Assembly (NCBI RefSeq): GCF_002575655.3
Contig: NC_053037.3
Span: forward strand, 444,943,793 to 445,007,792
Direction: 5' to 3'
Length of the DNA stretch: 64,000 bases
DNA from: Aegilops tauschii subsp. strangulata
Taxonomy: Eukaryota; Streptophyta; Magnoliopsida; Poales; Poaceae
Shown: positions 56,201 through 64,000 of the stretch, piece by piece
Layout: each line of letters starts with the position of its first letter
Numbering within the stretch: position 1 is the first letter of the stretch
The notes under the pieces: generated by a model
Seen by the model: only the letters and a program-made list of their open reading frames with translations
What the model was told of the DNA's origin: nothing
Database searches by the model: none
Made by a program: the position numbers and the translations under genes

Positions 56201-58038
56201 CCTATCACTTGCTCTTCAAGCCTCCCAAATTGCCATGAACCTCTAACCTTTGTCACCCTTCCTAGCAAACCATTGCTTGGCTATGTTACTGCTTTTGCTC
56301 AGCCCCTCTTATAGCGTTGCTAGTTGCAGGTGAAGATGAAGATTGCTCCATGTTGGATTATGTTTATGTTGGGATATCACAATATCTCTTATTTAATTAA
56401 TGCATCTATATACTTGGTAAAGGGTGGAAGGCTCGGCCTTATGCCTGGTGTTTTGTTCCACTCTTGCCGCCCTAGTTTCTGTCATACCGGTGTTATGTTC
56501 CTTGATTTTGCGTCCCTTACGCGGTTGGGTGATTTATGGGACCCCCTTGACAGTTCGCTTTGAATAAAACTCCTCCAGCAAGGCCCAACCTTGGTTTTAC
56601 CATTTGCCTATCACCTATTTCTTTTCCCTTGGGAGTCACACTCCCGAGGGTCATCTTTATTTTAACCCCCCGGGCCAGTGCTTCTCCAAGTGCTGGTCCA
56701 AACCGAGCGATGTCCGGCGCCCCCTGGGCAACCAGGGTCCGTGCCAACCCGACGTCTTGCTCATCCGGTGTGCCCTGAGAACGAGATATGTGCAGCTCCT
56801 ATCGGGATTTGTCGGCACATCGGGCGGCTTTGCTGGTCTTGTTTTACCATTGTCGAAATGTCTTGTAAACCGGGATTCCGAGACTGATCGGGTCTTCCCG
56901 GGAGAAGGAATATCCTTCGTTGATCGTGAGAGCTTATAATGGGCTAAGTTGGGAAACCCCTGCAGGGTATAAACTTTCGAGAGCCGTGCCCGCGGTTATG
57001 TGGCAGATGAGAATTTGTTAATGTCCGGTTGTAGAGAACTTGACACTTGACTTAATTAAAACGCATCAACTGCGTGTGTAGCCGTGATGGTCTCTTCTCG
57101 GCGGAGTCCGGGAAGTGAACACGGTTTTTGGGTTATGTTTGAACGTAAGTAGTTCAGGATCACTTCTTGATCATTGCTAGTTTCACAACCGTTCCGTTGC
57201 TTCTCTTCTCGCTCTTATTTGCGTAAGTTAGCCACCATACTTTGCTTAGCCGCTGCTGCAACCTCACCACTTTACCCCTTCCTTACCCATTAAGCTTTGC
57301 TAGTCTTGATACCCATGGTAATGGGATTGCTGAGTCCTCGTGGCTCACAGATTACTACAACAACAGTTGCAGGTACAGGTTTTGCGATGATCATGACGCG
57401 AGAGCGATGTTATTTGTTTTGGAGTTCTTCTTCTGCTTCTTCTTCGATCAGGGGATAGGTTCCAGGTCGGCAGCCTGGGCTAGCAGGGTGGATGTCATTT
57501 GAGTTCCTGTTTGTGTTTCATCCGTAGTTGGATGTTGTTCTATGTATGATGTATTGATGTATCCTTGCGGCATTTGTATGCCTTGTATGTATCCCCATAA
57601 ATTATGTAATGTTGATGTAATGATATCCACCTTGCAAAAGCGTTTGAATATGCGGGTCTATCCTTGGTGGGACCTTCGAGTTCCTCTTGGATAGGGTCGC
57701 ATATTGGGCATGACAGAGGTGTATCGTGCGTCGCAAGGATGAAGGCCGGGGGTGCTTAGACTGGGATGCTGAAGCTGACTCTTTCAGTCCCTATCTTCCC
57801 CCTGATGTTTCTGTGGTAGCATTTGGGTTGTAATCCAAACTTGGTCGAGCTGGTGCTGCGTCCCCCACCCTGCCTAGCTTATGTGGCGAACTTGTCTCCT
57901 GCTAGTACTCAGTCCGTCCTAGTAGTAGTTGCATAACTGCCCGTTTACACTGAGATGTTGTCGGATAATGGTTCTCTATGGTTGGCTTTCTTTAATGAAA
58001 TCGGAGGGAACCCCCTCTTTCGATATATATAAAAAAAT
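53223..58038 (+). mobile_element. 5'-truncated LINE with a nested solo LTR
   Basis: The right part (57716-58038) ends like Triticeae LINEs: TTTGGGTTGTAATCCAAAC, then CTTTCTTTAATGAAATCGGA and a short A-rich tail. Flanks AGTGACACTAG (53212-53222) and AGTGGCACTAG (58039-58049) form an 11-bp TSD with one mismatch. The left part before the solo LTR is only 24 bp, so the LINE copy was about 350 bp long, without RT. Confidence 0.65.
53247..57715 (+). mobile_element. Solo LTR of a long-LTR gypsy family, 4469 bp
   Basis: Starts TGTAACGCCCCGGATCCG and ends TATTGGGCATGACA. Perfect 5-bp TSD GAGGT at 53242-53246 and 57716-57720. A TATA box (TATAAATA, 53731-53738) is followed by a very GC-rich leader (about 53800-54300) and then an AT-rich, T-rich tract with repeated TGCCATG phrases. 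No primer site or internal genes. It is a different family from 19337-24070. Confidence 0.88.
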
Positions 58039-58205
58039 AGTGGCACTAGCGGTGCCAAAACATTGCCTCAAATTAATAGTGCCACTAGATTAAGGTGCAA
58101 AATAATAACATTACTGCTTTATCATGGCAGTGCCAAAACAGTAGCACAAGAGCAGGATCAACATGCAGGATCTTTGGCAAACGGTCAGACCAAAAAGGAA
58201 CATAC

Positions 58206-58308
58206 CTCGAGATGGGAACCATATCTGCAGTGAACGCCATCGTACAAGGGATGACACCAGTGACCAACATGGATGATTCAATTCATGGGACCTTTTGGTG
58301 CAGTTCAC
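58206..58308 (-). pseudogene. Exon-like block 1 of a possible minus-strand gene
   Basis: Bounded by an acceptor (TTCATTTTAG) and a strong donor (CTCGAG|GTATGT). The frame VNCTKRSHELNHPCWSLVSS then LVRWRSLQIWFPSR is open throughout (103 nt). Blocks at 53047 and 52785 share its start. The LINE and solo LTR (53223-58038) would lie in an intron between blocks 1 and 2. Confidence 0.35.
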
Positions 58309-58350
58309 CTAAAATGAAGCAATGTCCCATGAGCTAGCAGCTTCTTCTTC

Positions 58351-58410
58351 TTTTTTTAAGAAAAGGGCTCCGGCCCCGGTTCCATTTCCATCAGAAAACG
58401 GAACCCACAG
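58351..58410 (-). mobile_element. 60-bp LINE 3' tail insertion
   Basis: On the minus strand: about 45 bp ending GAACCGGGGCCGGAGCCC, then TTTTCTTAAAAAAA. Perfect 12-bp TSD AGCTTCTTCTTC on both sides (58339-58350, 58411-58422). This is the pattern of an extremely 5'-truncated target-primed insertion. Confidence 0.8.
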
Positions 58411-59188
58411 AGCTTCTTCTTCATTAGTTGCAATAAAATTGAGCAACATCAAGGTTGGTTGTGAAGCTCCTGGAGAGTAGGCGGACCAGGACAGTTGCAT
58501 CTCTAACGAAAAGAAGCAACTTATCTTAATGGGAAATTTAGCAGGACATGAAAAAAGTGGCATTGATTCATATACTGGAGTCATTACATTGAAAACAACA
58601 TTGGTTTAATGTGTCCTTACTTTTAACAGTGCGACTGCTACATTTTACCAGTGGCATTACATAAGAGCGGCTCGGGGCAACAAACATCAGAAGAGGATAT
58701 CTGGGTTGGTCCCATTTTTGTTCGGTATATAGCCACCTTATACTGTGTGAGGCTAGCAAATCTAGTGCTGGACTTACTCTGTTGACTTGTCCCCCAGTCC
58801 CCACTTTCTTTCCTTTTTCAACCAATAGATCGGGTTTATATTGAGTTTGTACTGCGTTCCCTTTATTTCCCTATTAGACCTAGAGACCAGTTGGATAGCT
58901 AGTCTCTGCTACTTTTCGCCCCCATTATTTCCTCTTTCGACCAAGTCCTAGATTCAGGTAACAAATCTTCCCCCACCCCCACCCCCTTTCTTCCTTGTTT
59001 GAACCAAGTATTACTAGATTCGAGTGCATGAACTAGTTTTACCTCTTAACAGTAAAATATCAGGTGGTTTTCGAACAGCCGATCGATCCTATCTACACGA
59101 GGGGGCCTGAGAAATAGTAAAAAATACAAATGCAGCGATGTCAGGAGCTCGGGAAGTAGAGAAAGGCCGGTTTCAAAGGAAGTTATAC

Positions 59189-59542
59189 CTGAGGGTCACC
59201 GGGATGTCGCTAGGTGGGCGGCGGGATGCCGGATCTGCCCACACCACGGCAGCAAGGAAGAAGGGGTGGGAGGCCCTCCCTCGCCAGCGATGCTTGGGAG
59301 AGAACAGCAAGGCACGCTGATCGGGACGCGCTGGCAGTGGGTAAGAGCCGTCGCCGAGGACGACCGCATGAACGTTGCACCTTCTCACCTTCCCCGGGGG
59401 AGAGGATCCGGCTGGATCTGTGACCAACGGTGAGTAGAGAGAGAGAGTGTGGCCACCGCTGTCGTGTTTAGATCTGGAGAGGACGAGACAGTGTGAAGAG
59501 AGCAACACTAGCAAGCAAGCGCGAGGCTCCTGCCTATATAGT
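59189..59542 (-). promoter_or_regulatory. TATA box and possible first exon of a minus-strand transcription unit
   Basis: The minus strand has CTATATAGG (59534-59542), a GC-rich leader with a (CT)n tract near 59440, an ATG at about 59369 and a donor-like CCTCAG|GTATAAC at 59188. The ATG opens only a 46-codon frame that stops before the donor, so coding is doubtful. A 656-bp open frame (59829-59173) overlaps it but begins upstream of the TATA box and looks accidental. It could be the start of the gene whose later blocks are at 58308, 53047 and 52785. Confidence 0.35.
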
Positions 59543-59573
59543 GGACTACTAGTTTTCTTTTGTCTACCGGCCG

Positions 59574-59965
59574 GAGCCGGCTTGACCTCGGCAATGACTG
59601 TCGAGAAGTCTTCATGCACATGCCCCGGAGGCGCAGTTGTCATCATTTTGATCTGAAGCACCGGATTATAACATATAACACGAAAAAATGCCACATGACA
59701 AGAAATCACAACCTCACTGCCCAAAGGAGACAAGATGAATCCCGACGGACAAACTAGACGAGGATCAAAGCTCAAATTAAAGATAAACTCGTAGAAAAGG
59801 GGTCCGTCGATAGATGTCCTAATTGACATAGCTGGCTTGACCTAGATGGCAGCCGAGTAATCTTCGTGCATGTGCCCCCAATGACTAGCCCAACTCAGTT
59901 GTCGCTGTTTAACCCTCGCAGTGATCCGAAGCACATGACACCTAATTTTGCGAGATGACAAGAAA
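59574..59965. repeat. Diverged tandem duplication of about 255 bp
   Basis: GGCTTGACCTCGGCAATGAC ... CTTCATGCACATGCCCC ... GATGACAAGAAA-like landmarks at 59579-59710 recur at 59832-59965 (GGCTTGACCTAGATGGCAGC, CTTCGTGCATGTGCCCC, GATGACAAGAAACC). It lies just upstream of the minus-strand TATA box. Confidence 0.7.
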
Positions 59966-61198
59966 CCTTTTTTTAGATTTCTCACCAGAACTACAGCCCT
60001 GTACAACACAGCCTGCACGATATGTAGACGATAGCCAATCCAGGCGCGTCTGCTGGAGTCTGGTCACATGCATGGACGAACTGATCTTCCGTGTCTTGCA
60101 GGGATCGTCCAGGTACCAATGTATGTACTTCTATTAACTCACCCGACTTGCGGGGCCGGGGAGTGTGCCTATGGTCGGTTCTCAATTGCGGTCCCACATG
60201 TGTGTGCAAACGCAATATGACGCGCATTCCATTTGGAGAGTGGCATGCCAGACCGACCGACCGTTTGGGGTGTGACGCGAACGCGACGGGCGTGCTGTAT
60301 ACTCCGAACATGTGTACCGCCATTTTCTTGAGGCTTTGCTCCATGGCGCAATCCATGGATACAAAATCAGTATACTGTACTATTTAAAAGTCGAGGGCGG
60401 GGCTTTTCCCGTGTGGTAGGCGGGGCAGTTCCACCTAGTCGGTTTGACAGAGACGCGAGAAGATGAGGGAGTAGGCTGCTACAAATGTAGGGCTGTGTGA
60501 TTTGACAGCGATTTACTGCTGGGTAGGTGGGGCCCGGTGATTTGAATTGCCATTATCATTTTAACTGCGGCGCTACGACCGGCTTGAGTCTCCCGATTCC
60601 TGACCACCTCCATACAGGTGCCTCTCCCGATGCTCCACCATGTAGAGGCTGGCTCTTGCTTGAGAGCCCACTCCTCCACTTTTTCCTTGCCTCTTTCCCC
60701 CACATATGCAAAAATTCCATGTAAAGCGGGCTTATAGCCCACTATTGTACTTGATCCTACAGGTGCTAAGCCTGCCACATAGGCATAAAGTCTGATGTGG
60801 CAAGTTAATTAAGAAGAGAGAGACTAGTTTGGTGACCCCAGGAAGAAACGGTGATAAGCGCGTGTACCTAGATGAAGCAAACTTAGCAACAAAAAACTAA
60901 GCACCTATGCATTGGGGACTTGAGTTGCTAAGCCATTTAATGCCCATAGCACCTCATCTAAGCACCATTTCATTGGAAGAGGTCACTCCTTGGCAAATGC
61001 AATAAATACTACAAAGAAAGAGATAGAGAGAAGTAAACAAAAAAAATACTCTTATAGCCAACCTTATAGCTAACCTTGTTGTATGAGTGACTAAGTGATG
61101 ACTATGTATGACATGCCAACATCAGATAGCCTAACGCACCGTGTTAAATCTCCAAGGGCGCGACCGCGCGAGTGAGGCGACGGTCGTGGTAGGCGCGA
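59966..61198. other. Low-copy-looking spacer, unassigned
   Basis: Short ORFs on both strands but none with motifs. A stretch about 60720-61090 has repeated CTTATAGCC phrases and looks like a common Triticeae non-coding repeat, perhaps a MITE, without clear ends. Confidence 0.4.
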
Positions 61199-61371
61199 CC
61201 ATGATACGGGCTGCTAGCAGCCCTTGGATCTGAGATCAAACGGTCACATGCTAAGTTGCTGAAAATTTGCAGAATAACCCTCCAGGATAGGATATTCACC
61301 CATAGGTCTAGAATCACGCCATGCAACCGTTCGATCTCAGATCCAAGGGCTCTCGGAAGCCCGTATCATGG
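61199..61371. repeat. Inverted repeat (foldback), arms about 50 bp
   Basis: CCATGATACGGGCT ... AGCCCTTGGATCTGAGATC (61199-61238) pairs with GATCTCAGATCCAAGGGCT ... AGCCCGTATCATGG (61333-61371). About 85% matched, loop about 70 bp. It may be a MITE, but no TSD is clear. It ends 284 bp before the exonuclease-like gene. Confidence 0.8.
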
Positions 61372-61654
61372 GAGAATGGAAAGCTTCGTATCACCTGTAA
61401 TTTTCCCGACGCTTGCCATGACATCGAAAGCCATTTAATTGGGCGTCGAGTAGACATGACATCTAACTGGGCCCCCATAGTACTGTGCATGAATCCATGT
61501 ATCCACCAGGCAAGCCACTACCCTGCCATTTGCACGCGCCCCCACTCGACATTTTTACAATCGATAAACCGCTCCTAGTTGTCCCGTCCTTTCACATTAC
61601 GGTAGTTCCACTAATCCTAACCCTCCTCCCAAATCCACGGCGTCCCAAATCTCC

Positions 61655-62359
61655 ATGATCAGTGGTGAGTACAAGGTTAGAACCATCACCGGCGATGAGT
61701 TTGACATCATCTACACCCGTTCTTCCGCAATGGTAAAAGAATGCCTTGCTCGCTTCGAACGCATGTTCAAAAACTCAAATGATGAGTGGGTCGCTGGGCT
61801 AGATGTTGAGTACACCACAGTCCTGGGAAGCGAGAAGAAACTAAAGGAGGCAGAGAAGAAGAAGCCCGCCGTGATCCAGGTTTGCGTGCATGACTTATGC
61901 TTGGTCTACCACATATGCCATGCCGACGTTGAGTGCGAGGAATTTAAGAAGTTCCTCAAGGGCGGCCGAGTCAAATTCGTTACTGTAGACTTTAGGAACG
62001 ACAAGGAAATCCTGGGTCGGATAGGCCTCGTTGTAGGCGACCCCTTCGACCTCCAGAAGGAAGGGCTGGTGCCCTCCCTTGATCAGCCTTCAATGCTGAC
62101 CCTGGCAGGAGCCATGGTTCATCCTTCGTATGGTGAACTAAAGAATAAACCTCCGCACACGTTTCATCGTGCATGGCAGTGGACTGTACTAGATATAGAC
62201 AACATCTACTACGCTGCAATGGATGGCTACCTTTGTTTCAATATCTACAAGGGTTGGATGAAGAGCAAGAGCCAAGTGTGCGGTTCAAGCAAAGAAGTAT
62301 CGCCCAAGAGGAAGAGGGACAAGGACGAAGTCGAGGACGTGGACGAGGACTCCGAGTAA
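61655..62359 (+). CDS. Werner-type 3'-5' exonuclease-like protein
   Basis: 234 aa, intact, no intron. It has the DEDDy exonuclease signs in order: Exo I in WVAGLDVEYT (Asp50, Glu52), Exo II in FVTVDFRNDKEIL (Asp116), Exo III in YYAAMDGYLCFNIY (Tyr186, Asp190), preceded by WTVLDIDNIY. This fold removes nucleotides from the 3' ends of DNA or RNA using two metal ions. The tail is a basic patch (SPKRKRDKDE) and an acidic end, which suggests nuclear location. It is about the length of stand-alone plant WRN-exo-like proteins, without a helicase. The start ATG is preceded by CTCC; the upstream ATGs do not give a longer frame. Substrate is not readable from sequence, and intact catalytic residues suggest it may be active. 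Confidence 0.88.
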   Translation: MISGEYKVRTITGDEFDIIYTRSSAMVKECLARFERMFKNSNDEWVAGLDVEYTTVLGSEKKLKEAEKKKPAVIQVCVHDLCLVYHICHADVECEEFKKFLKGGRVKFVTVDFRNDKEILGRIGLVVGDPFDLQKEGLVPSLDQPSMLTLAGAMVHPSYGELKNKPPHTFHRAWQWTVLDIDNIYYAAMDGYLCFNIYKGWMKSKSQVCGSSKEVSPKRKRDKDEVEDVDEDSE

Positions 62360-62430
62360 GGTGGCAGTGTCATTGCTCATGGTGGTTCTAATGCAGTGTC
62401 TACCGGATTAGTTGCTTAGTTTAATTTCTG

Positions 62431-62682
62431 TTGTGCTTAGTTTTATTTGAGGGGTGTGTTGTGCTGAGCCCCCAGCAGAACTATGTTATGTTTCTTCTCG
62501 TTATATTTCGTACATTTTATCTTTTAGTTGGTATAGTACTACCACTCGTTTCTTGACATTATATACATACAATATATATGGCCAACATCATATAGCCAGC
62601 AGTTTAGTTGTCAAAGAATTTCAGGGTGCTTAGTTTTGTCAAAGAATTCCAGGGTGCTTAGTTTTATTTGAGGGGTGTGTTG
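62431..62682 (+). repeat. Duplicated 3' flank of the exonuclease-like gene
   Basis: GTGCTTAGTTTTATTTGAGG then GGTGTGTTGTG occurs at 62434 and again at 62648. A 28-bp unit GTCAAAGAATT(T/C)CAGGGTGC is tandem at 62610-62665. It was probably made by local slippage or gene conversion. Confidence 0.8.
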
Positions 62683-63130
62683 TGTTGGACACCATTAACT
62701 TATCATTGTGAGAATCGGCTTATTTTTGTCATGTAACATGGTCAACGGGTTTGACGTGAAAATAACAATGTCTAATGGCATTTCTGAGCAAACATCTAAC
62801 TTAACGATGGCATTTTTTAGATATCTAATTGCATTTTTGAGCAGGCATCTCACGGATCGATGGCATTTTTTGAGTAGTTGTAACTTCTAATGGCAAAACT
62901 GAGTAGTGATACACAACTAGTGGCATAAATAATAAGAACTCAAGAATTAAATAGGTATGCTAATTTCTTTATTTCTTTATACCTTTGTGTGCGAAACAAT
63001 ATACGGTGCCTCCCCCCATATTTTCTTTACAGAGGCAACATAGAACTATATGAGTGCCTTGTTAAATTTTGGAATTATTCTGGGTTCGTTTGGCCTTTTT
63101 TATACATTAATTGAGTTTCTGGCCATTTAA
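62683..63130. other. AT-rich gene-flanking spacer
   Basis: Repeated ATGGCATTTxTGAG phrases (62777, 62806, 62829, 62859) suggest an old short repeat. No gene seen. Confidence 0.5.
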
Positions 63131-63760
63131 TGTGCATAATTCAAATTTGAACTACAAGCACATGCTCCCGTGCACCAAAGTTGACTGAAAAATCACATGT
63201 GTGTCCTCGGGTGAATTTCTAGGTCCCATGCAAGAAATGGGAATGAAATTCAAACATCTGGGCATCGTGGTTCAGCCGAGAACATTGAGAAGCTTGGTTT
63301 TAAAATTCTTGTAAATCCAAAACATGCCTGAAAATCATGAAACTTGGCATGGTGTCATGTCATGGTACTACCTTGCTGTGGTAAAAAAAATTGCAGAATA
63401 GGAACAAGTTTTGGTATAAGTTTCTTGCAAACCGGAGCTTCTCTCAAGAAGGCTCGTGGTTCTGAGAGGGAACATGTCACCTTTGTGTGCATAATTCAAA
63501 TTTTAAATACAAGCACATGCTCCAGTGCACCAAAGCTGGTTGAAAAATCACATGTGTGTCCTCGGGTAAATTTCTAGGTCCCATGCCAGAAATGGGAATG
63601 AAATTCAAACATCTGGGCGTCATGGCTCGACTGGAAACATTGAGAAACTTGGTTTTTTAATTCCTGTAAATCTGAAACACGCATGAAAATCATGAAACTT
63701 GGCTTGGTGTCATGACATGGCACCAACATGCTGTGGTAATTTTGCTGTCCGATTTGCGAA
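63131..63760 (+). repeat. Tandem repeat with 355-bp period, about 1.8 copies
   Basis: TGTGCATAATTCAAATTT starts each copy (63131 and 63486). Shared landmarks: GCACATGCTCC, AAATCACATGTGTGTCCTCG, GGGAATGAAATTCAAACATC and TGAAACTTGGC. Roughly 85-90% alike. The copies diverge after CTGTGGTAA. It could be part of a satellite or of a transposon's subterminal region. Beyond 63760 to 64000 nothing is recognised. Confidence 0.85.
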
Positions 63761-64000
63761 GGCGCACACATTAACAATCAACAAAGTCATTTTTGAACAA
63801 GTGCTGTCATGTTACAATCGGAAACACAAGTATTATTGAAACCGTGGGCGTTCTATTTACCATTTACGTGCCGCCACACGTCCCCTTTTTTATTACTAGC
63901 TAGGAGGCGCCATGCAGGGTAGCTATTTGAGTACGGGAGGCGTGCGATCAGACCCCTGCGCGTGCTTATCGGGAGGAGAGCCCTTTGACCTCCATCTACC

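Noticed and set aside
59173..59829. 218-aa minus-strand ORF as a gene
   Set aside because: It runs through a TATA box and leader (59542-59500), starts in a tandem duplication, and has no recognisable domain.
60479..60778. 99-aa minus-strand ORF as a host gene
   Set aside because: No motif, no splice context, and part of the sequence (CTTATAGCC phrases) looks like a common non-coding repeat.

Overview
This window is repeat-dense plant nuclear DNA, almost certainly from a Triticeae grass (wheat, Aegilops, barley or close kin). The main reasons are a BARE/WIS/Angela-like LTR (start TGTTGGAAATATGCCC), several Ty3/gypsy LTRs starting TGATACGTCT or TGATACGTCC with tRNA-Asp-type primer sites, a CACTA end starting CACTACAAAAAAAAGACAC, and a Stowaway MITE starting CTCCCTCCGTCC. 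Family names come from memory and were not searched. All boundaries were read by eye from LTR ends, primer sites and target-site duplications (TSDs).

Layout. 1-2082: 3' end and 3' LTR of a gypsy element, abutting a minus-strand copia element (2083-8876) whose 3' part is missing. 8877-16909: old gypsy LTR pieces, a copia solo LTR (10014-11659, TSD CTTCT), a minus-strand copia LTR (about 12081-13835) and a Stowaway inside an LTR piece. 16910-26862: 5' LTR and internal region of a non-autonomous gypsy, split by a 4.7-kb solo LTR (19337-24070, TSD GGTGA). 26863-35452: an autonomous-type but broken gypsy (gag, PR, RT, RNase H, IN) lacking its 3' LTR. 35453-39162 and 50227 onward: a CACTA element rich in minisatellites. 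39163-50226: a compound gypsy insertion in that CACTA. It has one plus-strand LTR joined head-to-head to a complete minus-strand gag-type element, with one TSD (CCTCC) around the whole.

50700-64000 is the most gene-like part. It holds an inverted duplication of gene 5' ends (about 51400-52341), exon-like blocks on the minus strand, a LINE 3' end carrying a 4.5-kb solo LTR (53247-57715, TSD GAGGT), a 60-bp LINE tail with a perfect 12-bp TSD, and one intact protein gene, a Werner-type 3'-5' exonuclease-like protein (61655-62359).

The best candidates for something undescribed are: (i) the head-to-head LTR junction at 40673-40696, which looks like two unprocessed cDNA U5 ends joined before integration; (ii) a GC-rich palindromic module (CCACGAGG ... 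GGCGCGCC ... CCTCGTGG) found eight times, in five LTRs of at least three types, in a further solitary-type LTR, and in two internal regions; and (iii) the inverted gene duplication with minisatellite arms. No bacterial features, CRISPR arrays, tRNA or rRNA genes were found.
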